Below are positions 52,518 to 60,785 of a DNA stretch of 64,000 bases, piece after piece. How positions within the stretch are numbered: the stretch's first letter is position 1; each line of letters starts with the position of its first letter. Where the stretch lies: assembly GCF_014873875.1 (NCBI RefSeq), contig NZ_JADBEM010000001.1, forward strand, positions 3,906,001 to 3,970,000. The letters run 5' to 3'. Source of the DNA: Actinopolymorpha pittospori (GTDB taxonomy: Bacteria; Actinomycetota; Actinomycetes; Propionibacteriales; Actinopolymorphaceae). A program made the translations under genes and the position numbers. The notes beneath the pieces were generated by a model. It ran no database searches. It saw only the letters and a program-made list of their open reading frames with translations, and was not told where the DNA came from.

Positions 52518-53476
52518 CGTGCTCTCCGTAGGCTCACGAGGCGGTTGGTCAGGCGAAGCCCGCCGGCGACCACGACGATGATCAGGAACTGCACCATCGA
52601 AAGCGCGGCGGCATAACCGACGTCGGCTTGTTCGAACGCGACCTTGTAGATGTAGAGCGAGAGTGCCTCGGTGCTGCCCAACGGGCCGCCATCGGTCATG
52701 ATGAGCGACACCTCGAACGGCGCGCCCATGAAGTTCACGAACTGCAGGGCGAGGACGAGCAGGGTGCCCGTCGAGACGTTCGGCCAGGTGATGCGCCACA
52801 GCCGCGCCCACATACCGGCGCCGTCGATCTTGGCCGCCTCGTAGACACTCTCCGGAATCCGCTGCAGCGCGGCGAGGTAGAGGATGATGACGATCGGCAG
52901 GGCGAGCCAGATCAGCATGAGAGTCAGGGCCGGTAGCGCCCACGTCGTGTCGACCAGCCACGCGGGTCCCTGGATCCCCACCTTGCTGAGAACGAGGTTG
53001 ATCACGCCGACGCCCGGTTGGTACAGCCACGACCACAGGACCGCGGAGACGGCGGCGGACACGACGACCGGCATGAAGTAGGCGACCCGGATGACTCCGA
53101 CGCCACGCAGGTTGGTGTTGACGAGCACGGCCAGCATGAAGCCGATGAGGACGGTCGGAACGACGCCCAGCACCAGATAGACGATGGTGTTCTTCAACGC
53201 CACGAGCATCTCGGGATCGTGGACCAGTTGGAGGTAGTTCGCGGCGCCCACGAAGCGGGGCGGGTCGAACATGTTCCAGTCGTAGAAGCCGAGCACGATT
53301 CCGGTGACCGTCGGCACCACGATGAACAGGCAGTAGAGCGCGACGTTCGGGGTCAGGAAGGCCGCAGCGGCCAGCAGGTCACGCGCCCGGTTCCGCTGGT
53401 GCCACGGAGGTGGGCCGGTGACCGGAGGGCTGCCTGGTCGGCCGGTCGGGTCGGTGCGCGTCGCGGTCACTGCCAT
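52514..53476 (-). CDS. Carbohydrate ABC transporter permease, MalF-type
   Basis: A 320-residue permease with a cytoplasmic N-terminal extension and EAA loop YEAAKIDGAGMWARLWRITWP. GGAGAG lies 6 nt before the ATG. It follows the binding-protein gene after 71 bp that include a stable hairpin (53498-53524). It is the second gene of the SBP-permease-permease-DeoR operon. Confidence 0.9.
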   Translation of the reverse strand: MAVTATRTDPTGRPGSPPVTGPPPWHQRNRARDLLAAAAFLTPNVALYCLFIVVPTVTGIVLGFYDWNMFDPPRFVGAANYLQLVHDPEMLVALKNTIVYLVLGVVPTVLIGFMLAVLVNTNLRGVGVIRVAYFMPVVVSAAVSAVLWSWLYQPGVGVINLVLSKVGIQGPAWLVDTTWALPALTLMLIWLALPIVIILYLAALQRIPESVYEAAKIDGAGMWARLWRITWPNVSTGTLLVLALQFVNFMGAPFEVSLIMTDGGPLGSTEALSLYIYKVAFEQADVGYAAALSMVQFLIIVVVAGGLRLTNRLVSLRRAR

Positions 53477-53497
53477 GGTCTGCTCTCCGATGTCTGG

Positions 53498-53524
53498 CCG
53501 GACCCGCGCGGGCGCGAAGTCCGG
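53498..53524 (-). promoter_or_regulatory. Intercistronic hairpin between binding-protein and permease genes
   Basis: CCGGAC (53498-53503) pairs with GTCCGG (53519-53524), and the loop contains a further self-complementary CGCGCG run. The position parallels the hairpin in the other sugar operon at 14047-14061. Probable effect: protection of the binding-protein mRNA or attenuation of permease expression. Confidence 0.5.
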
Positions 53525-53547
53525 ACGTCTCGGTCGGGAGATGGCAC

Positions 53548-54843
53548 TCAGCGGCTGTCGAGTGCGTCGTTGACCTTCCGCTCCGCCTCCTGGAAGGCCT
53601 CACTCACCGGAACACCGCGCAGGACGACCTTCTGCGTCGCCTCCTGCACGCTGTTCTCCAGTACGGCCTGGGCTCGGCGGGGAAGAGCGGGTGCGAGTAC
53701 GGCGGCCTTGGCGTCCTCGTCGAACACGTCGATGTTGTGCGGGGGCCCGGGCAGGTCACGCCAGACGCCCTCAGCGAGCCCGACGCTGGTCGGCGGGACC
53801 GCCTGGTAGGTCTGCTCCAGGAACCGCATGCCGCCGTCGGGCCGGTAGAACCAGGTCAGGAACTCCCACGCGACCTCCTTGCGCAGCGAGGTCGTGGTCA
53901 TCGACAGGCCGTAGCTTCCACCGCCCACCGGACGCTTTCCGTCGACGAGTGGGATCGGCGCGACGTCCCAGGGATCCTTGAGTTGGTCGCGGATCGTCGG
54001 CACGTTGCCGCGTACGCCGATCTGCATGGCGACCTTGCCGCTCTCGAAGTTCGGGGCGGCGCCGGAGGTCGCGATCCCGTACGACGCGTACGTTCCGTCG
54101 GTGTAGGGGGTGAGAATCCGCTCCCACGCCTTGACCGCCTCCGGCGAGCCGATCCTGCTCTGGTTGGTCTCGCCGTCGTAGACGAAGCTGCCGTACAGAT
54201 GGATCATCGGGTTGTAGACGGCCTGCCAGGGATCGCCGTTGACCATGCCGTAGAACTTCCCGGCGCCGGCCTCGGTGATGGTCCTGGCCGCCGCGTTCAT
54301 GTCGTCCCACGTCCACGCGTCCGTCGGCAGGTCGACGCCCGCCTCCTGGAAGAGGTGCTCGTTGTAGAACAGCACGGTGGCGTCCGCGCTGACCGGCATG
54401 CCGTGGATCTCTTCCGGGCTGGACAGTGGCCGGTACTGACCGAGGAACTCCGGCAGGATGTCGTCCTCGGTGAGTTCCCCGCCCCGGGCGAACCACGGGC
54501 GCAGATCCTCGGTCACCCGCGCGTCGGCGAGTTGGTTGATCAGGGTGTCGACGTTCTCGACGATGTCGGGAAGTTGCTCGCCGAGCCGGGCCGTGACCAG
54601 CCGTTGGGTCCAGGAGCCGGCCTCGTCGGGAATGGTCTGGACCTCGATCGTGAGGTCGGTGTTCACCTTCTCGTAGGCGGCGGCGATCTGTCGCATCTGC
54701 GCGACGAAGTGTCCGGCCACCGCGATGACCAGGTGGTGGGGGTCGTCCCGTGCGGGCCCCGAGGCGCAGCCGCCCGCCACCATGGACATGACGATCAACA
54801 GGAGGAGTGCCGCCAACGGCCCACGGCGTGAACGCTTCGACAT
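53548..54843 (-). CDS. Extracellular sugar-binding lipoprotein, ABC importer
   Basis: A 431-residue binding protein. It has a basic N-terminus (MSKRSRRG), a hydrophobic core, lipobox VAGGC, and then a cluster 1 sugar-binding fold (VPIPLVDGKRPVGGGSYGL-like core; WEFLTWFYRPDGG). It uses the Sec pathway rather than TAT, unlike the other importer here. The start is the ATG at 54843. A -10/-35 pair with 18-bp spacing lies 22-51 bp upstream. The ligand is unknown; the terminal DeoR gene points to a sugar or polyol that is phosphorylated in the cell. Confidence 0.88.
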   Translation of the reverse strand: MSKRSRRGPLAALLLLIVMSMVAGGCASGPARDDPHHLVIAVAGHFVAQMRQIAAAYEKVNTDLTIEVQTIPDEAGSWTQRLVTARLGEQLPDIVENVDTLINQLADARVTEDLRPWFARGGELTEDDILPEFLGQYRPLSSPEEIHGMPVSADATVLFYNEHLFQEAGVDLPTDAWTWDDMNAAARTITEAGAGKFYGMVNGDPWQAVYNPMIHLYGSFVYDGETNQSRIGSPEAVKAWERILTPYTDGTYASYGIATSGAAPNFESGKVAMQIGVRGNVPTIRDQLKDPWDVAPIPLVDGKRPVGGGSYGLSMTTTSLRKEVAWEFLTWFYRPDGGMRFLEQTYQAVPPTSVGLAEGVWRDLPGPPHNIDVFDEDAKAAVLAPALPRRAQAVLENSVQEATQKVVLRGVPVSEAFQEAERKVNDALDSR

Positions 54844-54864
54844 CAGCGCACCGTCTCTCACGTT

Positions 54865-54894
54865 CGTATAGCACCGAGATCGCACAGGCACGAA
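54865..54894 (-). promoter_or_regulatory. Promoter of the binding-protein/permease/DeoR operon
   Basis: On the minus strand, TTCGTG (54889-54894) and TATACG (54865-54870) are separated by 18 bp, with TG one base before the -10. GTTCGT and ACGAAC at its edges also form a 6-bp inverted repeat that could be a DeoR contact. Confidence 0.5.
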
Positions 54895-55041
54895 CAGAAA
54901 GTTCCGTCAGGGTGGCGCGCGAGTCGGGTCCCGTCAAGAGAGTGTCGGCACTGGAGACACCAGGGCCTGGCCGCTCGCGGACAAAGGGTCCGGGCGGGAG
55001 GATGTCGCGTCGGCGCTGGGATCAGCGTCGCGTGAGGGTGT

Positions 55042-55087
55042 GCGTTCGCGTGTGAACGCGGTGGAGTATGTCGAGGAGCGTCGACAT
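55042..55087. promoter_or_regulatory. Two neighbouring perfect inverted repeats
   Basis: GCGTTC-N6-GAACGC (55042-55059) and ATGTCGA-N6-TCGACAT (55068-55087), both with 6-nt centres and 27 bp apart centre to centre. They lie about 200 bp upstream of the sugar ABC operon and 180 bp beyond the VOC stop. They are possible operators or hairpins. Confidence 0.4.
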
Positions 55088-55264
55088 GTGTGCGGAGTTT
55101 CCATCTCCGGTCGGGCGGCGGCGCGTGTCGGCGCCGGGCGTGCGTTCGAGGATCAACGCCTGCTCAGGTGCCGTTCGCGCCGCCGCCTCGGACGGGGGCG
55201 TACCGCGTCCGGGTAGGTGTGTCGGGTGATCGGGTACGGATCGGATCGAACGGGGAGACGCGTC

Positions 55265-55678
55265 CTAGCTCTCCTCGCTGATGTTGACCATCCAGGTGAT
55301 GCCGAACCCGTCCACACAGGCGCCGTACTCGTCGCCCCACATCTGCTTCTCCAGCGGTTGCGAGACGGTGCCGCTCTCGGACAGCTTCTTCCAGTAACCG
55401 CGCAGCTCCTCAGCAGCGGTTCCGCTCAGGCTGATGGTGATGTTGTCGCTGGTGTCGTCCTCCATCCCGGGCGGGGTGTCGCCGGCCATGATCGTGTAGC
55501 CGCTGTCGGTCTCCAGCAGGCTGTGCATGACCTGGTCGGCGATCTCGGCGTGGCTGGAGTCGAACTCGCCGAAGGTGCTGATCGTCAGCTTGCCGCCGAA
55601 GACCTGCTGGTAGAACTCCATGGCTTCGCGAGCGTCGCCCTGGAACATGATGTAGGGGTTGAGGCGAGAGGTGGTCAC
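55265..55678 (-). CDS. VOC-family protein (PhnB/glyoxalase-like)
   Basis: A 137-residue PhnB-type vicinal-oxygen-chelate protein with NPYIMFQGDAREAMEFYQQVFGG, an intermediate IMAGDTPPGMED and a C-terminal WGDEYGACVDGFGITWMVN. These are short, widespread proteins, often of unknown substrate (3-demethylubiquinone-like or stress-linked). The GTG start is firmly set by AAGGAGG 4 nt upstream. It may follow the secreted-protein gene in one transcript, 40 bp apart. Confidence 0.85.
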   Translation of the reverse strand: MTTSRLNPYIMFQGDAREAMEFYQQVFGGKLTISTFGEFDSSHAEIADQVMHSLLETDSGYTIMAGDTPPGMEDDTSDNITISLSGTAAEELRGYWKKLSESGTVSQPLEKQMWGDEYGACVDGFGITWMVNISEES

Positions 55679-55718
55679 TGTTCCTCCTTGAACGTGACGA
55701 GAGGTCAGGCCCCGCACA

Positions 55719-56957
55719 CTAGACCTCGACGGCCGGATCTGGACATCGACGCGGCCGAGCGAGGTGTCCACGACCACGTGCCGTTTCCCGCCCGGCCACC
55801 TGCCGCGGCCACCAGCGCAGGATCCCCGGTTCGGAAACGCCCATGAACCCGCCCTGCGGACCGGTCCGCAGCCAGGCGATTCCCTCGTTGGCACCGGTTG
55901 TCTCGTCGGGGTTCCAGAAGCCGTACGCCGTCGGCGTTTCGGCGGCGAGCGCGCGGATGAGGTCGTCGCCGGTCAGAGTCGGGTCCGCCTCGTACCGGAT
56001 CCAGTGCCTCGCCGTACTCACCAGCAGCGATCCGTCCACGAGGTCGGCCGCGGTGGGCTGCCAGTTGACGCCCGCCGGTGGTCGCAGTCGGGCCACCGGA
56101 ACCGCGTCGACGGCACCGCCGCCGACCTGGGCCGGAAGCCGGAGCACCTGGCCGACCGTGAGCGGCCCGCCAGCCGCGACGTTCTTGACGATCAGGTAGA
56201 GCGAGCCGTGGAGCGCGAGCAGCGACTCGCAGTTGCCCTGCGGGCCGGTGTGGTCGGGGTTGGTCCAGTACGTCAGAAGCCCGTCGAGGGTCACCTCGGC
56301 GTCGAGGTACGGGTTCGGTTCGGCGCACCGCCACAGGCGTCCGGCGTGGGCGCCGAAGTTGTTGTTGCCGATGTCGCCGCACCAGAGCATGTCCGGACCG
56401 CCGTCGGACGCCGGCGCGAGCGCGATGTCCTCCGACACCATCCGCGGCACGGTGCCGTCAGCGTCGCGCATCGGGACGTAGCGGAGGTAGCCGCCTCCGT
56501 AGACGGACGGTACGCCGGTCGGCCAACGCAACAGCCGGCCGCTCAGCGGGTTGAACCGTACGGCGTACAGCGCGTTGCGGTACCGCGAGCGGACCGGCTC
56601 CGGCTGGTCGAACTGGTAGCCGTCCCGGATGATCCACAGCACGCCCGGGTAGCGCCGGCTCGCCACGGCACCGCTGGCCTCCACCAGGTTGGGGCCCTGG
56701 TAGACCCCGCCCACGATCTCGGGGAAGTCGGCGTTTCCGAAGGAGATGGGCAACCTGACGATTCCGTCATGGTTCGGCTCGACGCCGGCCGCCGCACCAG
56801 ACGTCGTGCCAGACGTCGTGCCAGAGGTAGCGCGGGAGGTCGTCGCCCAGGCGGGCGCGCCGGTGAGCGGGGACACGGCGACCCCGGCCGTGGCGCCGGC
56901 CGCGACGCCGAGGAGGCGCAGGACACTACGACGAGTGGGCTGATGATGGGCGGGCAC
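55719..56957 (-). CDS. Secreted TAT protein, propeller-like, function unknown
   Basis: A 412-residue protein with a twin-arginine signal (TRRSVLRLLGVAAGATAG) and a TSGT repeat linker. The body has strand-rich segments such as VVWIIRDG-like YPGVLWIIRDGY, DIALAPASDGGPDMLWCGDIGNN and GNCESLLALHGSLYLIVKN, which recall extracellular propellers of the phytase or esterase type. No catalytic motif stands out. The last ~25 residues are Arg-rich and less convincing. It lies between a VOC gene and a 2H-like gene and may be cotranscribed with the former. Confidence 0.65.
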   Translation of the reverse strand: MPAHHQPTRRSVLRLLGVAAGATAGVAVSPLTGAPAWATTSRATSGTTSGTTSGAAAGVEPNHDGIVRLPISFGNADFPEIVGGVYQGPNLVEASGAVASRRYPGVLWIIRDGYQFDQPEPVRSRYRNALYAVRFNPLSGRLLRWPTGVPSVYGGGYLRYVPMRDADGTVPRMVSEDIALAPASDGGPDMLWCGDIGNNNFGAHAGRLWRCAEPNPYLDAEVTLDGLLTYWTNPDHTGPQGNCESLLALHGSLYLIVKNVAAGGPLTVGQVLRLPAQVGGGAVDAVPVARLRPPAGVNWQPTAADLVDGSLLVSTARHWIRYEADPTLTGDDLIRALAAETPTAYGFWNPDETTGANEGIAWLRTGPQGGFMGVSEPGILRWWPRQVAGRETARGRGHLARPRRCPDPAVEV

Positions 56958-57106
56958 GCGGCCTCCAGAAGCTCAGGTCATCGATACGACCTCGAGCGTC
57001 CCGATCATGGAGGGCCATGCCCTGACCGCGAGGCGGCCGAGGGCGGAACTGCGTGTAAAGGGCCGGCACGCGGGACGTGGGGCTGGCGCAGCGCTTCCGC
57101 GACGCC

Positions 57107-57787
57107 TCAGCCGGCGCAGAGGGATACGAGGTCGAGGGTGGTGGCTCGCATCCGCATGCCGTCCCAGGACCACCGCACCACCTCGACGTCGGAGAACCGG
57201 AGCGTCCCGACGTCCAGGTCGGCCCGCGCATCGCACCAGGCGACGACGTCCGCGGGACAGGACACGGGTGCGGCGAAGTGGACGAGGTTGGCGTACCAGT
57301 CGCGCTGTGGCGGTCCGTCCGCCGTCTCGTCGCTTCGGAGGGCTTCCCACAACCGGAGGCGCAGCAGGTCGGCGGTCTCCTCGACGGGTTCACCCAGCAC
57401 TGCGACACCACGAGGGTGCGGACTCAGCCCACGAAGACGCAGGTGGAAAGGGATCAGCCCGACGACCGCCGCCGCCAGCGCCTGCCGGTAGCGGGACAGC
57501 CGGGGATCGTCCTCCCCGATGACGCGACGGTGTGGTTCGAACGTGCGGATCGTGAGGTGGACTTCGGTCGCGCCGTGCATCCAGTGACCCGGGCCGGCGA
57601 CGGCGGACGCCCGGTCGGCGAGGTCGACGAGGGACGCCAGAACGGCCCCGGTCGGGCGGAGGAGTGCCGTGAGACCCCAGCGGCCTCCGTCCTCCGGCGG
57701 GGTGTCGAGCGCGACCTGGCCGGCCGCCAACGCCGCCCTGCCCCTCGCGCGGAGTTCGCTGGAACGGATACCGACGCCCTCGACCAT
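57107..57787 (-). CDS. 2H-phosphoesterase-like (2'-5' RNA ligase family) protein
   Basis: A 226-residue protein. It contains one clear HxT motif (EVHLTIRTFEPH) and a second, degenerate one (NLVHFAAP) about 100 residues later, spaced as in the 2H/LigT superfamily. If the second His acts, it could hydrolyse cyclic phosphates, but the missing Thr/Ser casts doubt. The ATG at 57787 starts the conserved part; upstream frame is open without similarity. No clear partners. Confidence 0.55.
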   Translation of the reverse strand: MVEGVGIRSSELRARGRAALAAGQVALDTPPEDGGRWGLTALLRPTGAVLASLVDLADRASAVAGPGHWMHGATEVHLTIRTFEPHRRVIGEDDPRLSRYRQALAAAVVGLIPFHLRLRGLSPHPRGVAVLGEPVEETADLLRLRLWEALRSDETADGPPQRDWYANLVHFAAPVSCPADVVAWCDARADLDVGTLRFSDVEVVRWSWDGMRMRATTLDLVSLCAG

Positions 57788-57905
57788 CCGGCGATGATGG
57801 CACACGCCGCGCGGCGAGGGTCTACGACAGACGACCGCGCGGCGGAACGCATCCGCCGCGCGGTCGTGGTCGAGCGTCCCGGGCCGAGACGAGGTCGGCG
57901 ACGGA

Positions 57906-59081
57906 CTACCAGTCGGAGACCGAGTTGTCGTCGCGGCGCAGGATGTGCAGGCCTGCCATCTGGTAGGGGTTGGCGAGCGCCGCCTCGTCGTCGAGTTCGA
58001 CACCGAGACCGGGGGAGCCACCGCTGTAGAGGTTGCCACCCTCGAGCCGCATGTCGGTCTTCACGATGTCGGCGAGGATCTCCGGCCGCCACGTGAGTTC
58101 CTGGACGGCGAACAGCGGGGTGGACAGGTCGAAGTGCAGGCACGCGGCCGTCGACACCGGGCCGAGCGGGTTGTGCGGGACCTGCTCGATGTAGTGGGCC
58201 TCACACCAGCCGGCGACCTTGCGCGCCTCGGTGAGACCGCCACAGATACACAGGTCGACCCGGCAGTAGTCCATCAGGTCCTGCTCGATCAGGTCGCGCC
58301 AGTCCCATTTGCTGGGCAACTGCTCACCGGTCGCGATCGGAACCGAAATGTGCTGACGGAGATAAGCGAACTCGGCGGGATTCTCGGCCCGCAGCGGGTC
58401 CTCGACGAAGAAAGGCCGCATCGGCTGGAGTTCACGGGCCAGCTGAATGGCATAGGGCGGAGTGGTGCGCTGGTGGAAGTCGACGGCGATCTCGATTTCC
58501 GGTCCGACCGCGTCTCGCAGCGCGCCGAACGCCTCGACCGTCCAGCGCACCGCACGAGCCTGTTCGTACACGCCGGCTCGGTTCTCGTTGCTGCCCTCAC
58601 CGACGCCGAACCGGATGAACTCCCAACCCTCCTGGACCTGCTTCTTGGCGTATTCGACCATCGCGTCGATACCGCCCCGCGGGCCCTCGCCGCCGGCCCG
58701 CTGCACGTGGCAGTAACAACGGGCGTAATCGCGGGTAAGGCCGCCCAACAGGTCGTAGACGGGAACTCCGAGCGCCTTTCCACGCAGGTCCCACAGGGCG
58801 ATGTCGATGGCGGCCACCGCAGCTGAGTGCACGTGTCCGCCACGGAAGAAGTGCCCACGCCACAGGGTCTGCCAGATGTGTTCGATCCGGGACGGGTCCA
58901 TTCCCCGCAGAATTGGTGCGAAGCTTTCGACCATGCCCTGGACGGCGAGTTCTCGGCCGGTGACGCCGGCCTCACCGAGTCCGGTCAGTCCTTCGTCGGT
59001 GTAGATCTTGACGAACGTGTAGTTGCGGGACGGGCGCTCACGGTCGTGGACCAGGAAGGTCTTGACATCCGTGATCTTCAT
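57906..59081 (-). CDS. Mandelate racemase/enolase-superfamily sugar acid dehydratase
   Basis: A 391-residue enolase-superfamily enzyme of the mannonate/gluconate dehydratase (ManD-like) type. It has an N-terminal capping domain (MKITDVKTFLV), barrel ligands DFHQR, EDPLR and GEQ, and a late HNPLGPVSTAACLH. It probably dehydrates a C6 sugar acid to a 2-keto-3-deoxy acid. AGGGAGA precedes the ATG. The SDR gene upstream in the same direction could supply or use the acid. Upstream palindromes (59158-59249) are candidate control sites. Confidence 0.88.
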   Translation of the reverse strand: MKITDVKTFLVHDRERPSRNYTFVKIYTDEGLTGLGEAGVTGRELAVQGMVESFAPILRGMDPSRIEHIWQTLWRGHFFRGGHVHSAAVAAIDIALWDLRGKALGVPVYDLLGGLTRDYARCYCHVQRAGGEGPRGGIDAMVEYAKKQVQEGWEFIRFGVGEGSNENRAGVYEQARAVRWTVEAFGALRDAVGPEIEIAVDFHQRTTPPYAIQLARELQPMRPFFVEDPLRAENPAEFAYLRQHISVPIATGEQLPSKWDWRDLIEQDLMDYCRVDLCICGGLTEARKVAGWCEAHYIEQVPHNPLGPVSTAACLHFDLSTPLFAVQELTWRPEILADIVKTDMRLEGGNLYSGGSPGLGVELDDEAALANPYQMAGLHILRRDDNSVSDW

Positions 59082-59156
59082 TCGTCTCCCTAGGACAGAT
59101 TGTGGAGCGAGACTGTGGTCTCGGCGGCGTACGCAATGGCCTCATCGCCCCGGCCC

Positions 59157-59251
59157 ATCGCGCGCGAGATCATCGCCGAGCGGAGCCACTGGTAATGCCG
59201 CCCGCGGCATGATCCTAGTACTGCCACCACAGGTCGTAATCGCGCGCGAGA
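59157..59251. promoter_or_regulatory. Palindrome cluster upstream of the dehydratase gene
   Basis: Two identical 13-bp stretches, ATCGCGCGCGAGA, at 59157-59169 and 59239-59251 (82 bp apart, each with the palindrome TCGCGCGCGA) flank a perfect ATGCCGC-CC-GCGGCAT dyad (59195-59210). All lie 75-170 bp upstream of the dehydratase start. Regulator unknown. Confidence 0.5.
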
Positions 59252-59302
59252 GCCTTGTGGCGCGAAGCGGCCACCGCCGCCGGACGGCTGGTCAGCGCGA
59301 CG

Positions 59303-60082
59303 TCAGGCCGACAGGCCGCCGTCGACCATGAAGGTCGCGCCGGTGACGTAGGACGCCTCGTCACTGCCGAGGAACAGGATGCTGTAACCGATCTCGCGGG
59401 GATCGGCCTGCCGCTTCAGCAGCGTCGGCGTGCCGGCACCGAGCTTGGCGCGCGCCTCCTCGAGGGACTCACCGGTGGCCTGCGCCCTCCTGCGTACGTG
59501 GAACATCGTCAGCGTCGGACCGGGGCAGACGGCGTTGACCCGGACACCGTCGTCCGCGTGGTCGTGCGCCATGGACCGGGTCAGGGCAAGGACCGCGGCC
59601 TTGGTCGCGTCGTACTGCGCCATCCCTCCCCGCCCCGAGATCGCGTTCGCCGAGGAGACGTTGACGATGCTGCCGCCGCCGCCGCCCCGCCGCATCTCGG
59701 GGACGGCGTACTTCGAGCAGTACGCGACCTGCAGCAGGTTGCCGCGCAGGATGGTGTCCCAGGACTCGGCGTCGGCCTCGGTGATGGGTCCGTACACGCG
59801 GACCCCGGCGACGTTCGCGAGGACGTCGAGCCGACCGAACCTGCCAGCCGTCTCGGTGACCACCCGCTTCGCCTCGGCCTCCTCGTCCAGTCGCGCGGCG
59901 AGGGCGAGGACCCGTTCGCCGCTGGGGTCGATCTCCTCGGCAGCTCGCTTCGCCTCGGCGCCGTCGACGTCGACGACCGCGACCGACGCGCCTTCCTCCC
60001 AGAACAGTTGGGCGGCGGCCTGGCCGATGCCGCCACCGCCACCGGTCACCAGAGCGACCTTGCCCGTCATACGTCCAGTCAT
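59303..60082 (-). CDS. SDR-family oxidoreductase
   Basis: A 259-residue classical SDR with cofactor loop TGGGGGIG, an acidic VVDVDG after beta-2 (favours NAD+), NVAG, NVSSANA and the catalytic YDATK. The C-terminal YVTGATFMVDGG is standard for the family. The ATG at 60082 has GGGAGGA 7 nt before it. The gene is 221 bp upstream of the dehydratase gene in the same direction, which suggests sugar or sugar-acid oxidation. It is divergent from the molybdenum hydroxylase genes. Confidence 0.88.
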   Translation of the reverse strand: MTGRMTGKVALVTGGGGGIGQAAAQLFWEEGASVAVVDVDGAEAKRAAEEIDPSGERVLALAARLDEEAEAKRVVTETAGRFGRLDVLANVAGVRVYGPITEADAESWDTILRGNLLQVAYCSKYAVPEMRRGGGGGSIVNVSSANAISGRGGMAQYDATKAAVLALTRSMAHDHADDGVRVNAVCPGPTLTMFHVRRRAQATGESLEEARAKLGAGTPTLLKRQADPREIGYSILFLGSDEASYVTGATFMVDGGLSA

Positions 60083-60211
60083 CGAGTCGTCCTCCCAGCT
60101 CGTCGGTACCGCTCCTCTCACCCTTGCAGCCGCTCTGGCCGAACGCCGGTGAACCGCCGTCCGGGTTCGGACAGCCCACCGGTCAGGCGGGATGAACCGA
60201 TCCGATCCGGG

Positions 60212-60224
60212 ATCCGTGACGGAT
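60212..60224. promoter_or_regulatory. Perfect 13-bp palindrome between SDR and Mo-hydroxylase genes
   Basis: ATCCGT-G-ACGGAT lies 37 bp before the small-subunit start. It is a candidate operator for the hydroxylase operon or the divergent SDR gene. Confidence 0.45.
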
Positions 60225-60260
60225 GTGTCTCGACGGCGTTCGCTTAGCAAGGAGCCGACC

Positions 60261-60785
60261 GTGCCAACACCGCTGACCCGCACCCTCAACCTCAACAAAG
60301 CGAGCCGCACGGTGCAGGTCGCCGACGACGGTGAGCAGCTGCTCTACGTCCTGCGGAACCAGCTGGGCCAACACGGCCCGCGGTTCGGCTGTGGCGTCTC
60401 CCAGTGCGGTGCCTGCACCGTTCTCGTCGACGGCCAGATCCGCCGTTCCTGTGTCGCCCCGCTCCGCACGATCCCCGAAGGGGCGAACGTGGAGACGCTC
60501 GACGGACTGGGAACGCCGGAGGATCCCCACCCGCTGCAGAAGGCGTTCACCGACGAGCAGGCCGGCCAGTGCGCCTACTGCATCAACGGCATCATCATGG
60601 GCGCCCTCGGATGGCTGCGTCAGCGTCAGGCCGCGGGCACCACCACGGCGCCGACCGAGGAGGAGATCGCCGCGTTCCTGTCCGGCGAGGCCCCCGGCTC
60701 GACGCTCAACTACCTGTGCCGGTGCGGAGCCCAGTAGCGGATCACCAAGGCGATCCGCTCCGCTGCTGAGGAGATGCTGCCGTGA
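60261..60785 (+). pseudogene. Mo-hydroxylase small [2Fe-2S] subunit with premature amber stop
   Basis: This xanthine dehydrogenase/IorA-type subunit has all eight cluster cysteines: C44, C49, C52, C64 (plant-ferredoxin-like) and C104, C107, C153, C155 (C-terminal cluster). Translation stops at TAG (60735-60737) right after LCRCGAQ. The frame continues RITKAIRSAAEEMLP to a TGA (60783-60785) that overlaps the next GTG by 4 nt, which is clearly the original end. CAG to TAG would explain it. The 158-residue product may still work, since only the last ~16 residues are missing. AAGGAG sets the GTG start. Confidence 0.8.

Larger units (their letters stand above)
54844..55264. other. 421-bp intergenic region with promoter and dyads
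   Basis: No coding region is seen. It contains the promoter of the leftward ABC operon (54865-54894) and two perfect inverted repeats (55042-55059 and 55068-55087). The rest looks featureless GC-rich sequence. Confidence 0.6.
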
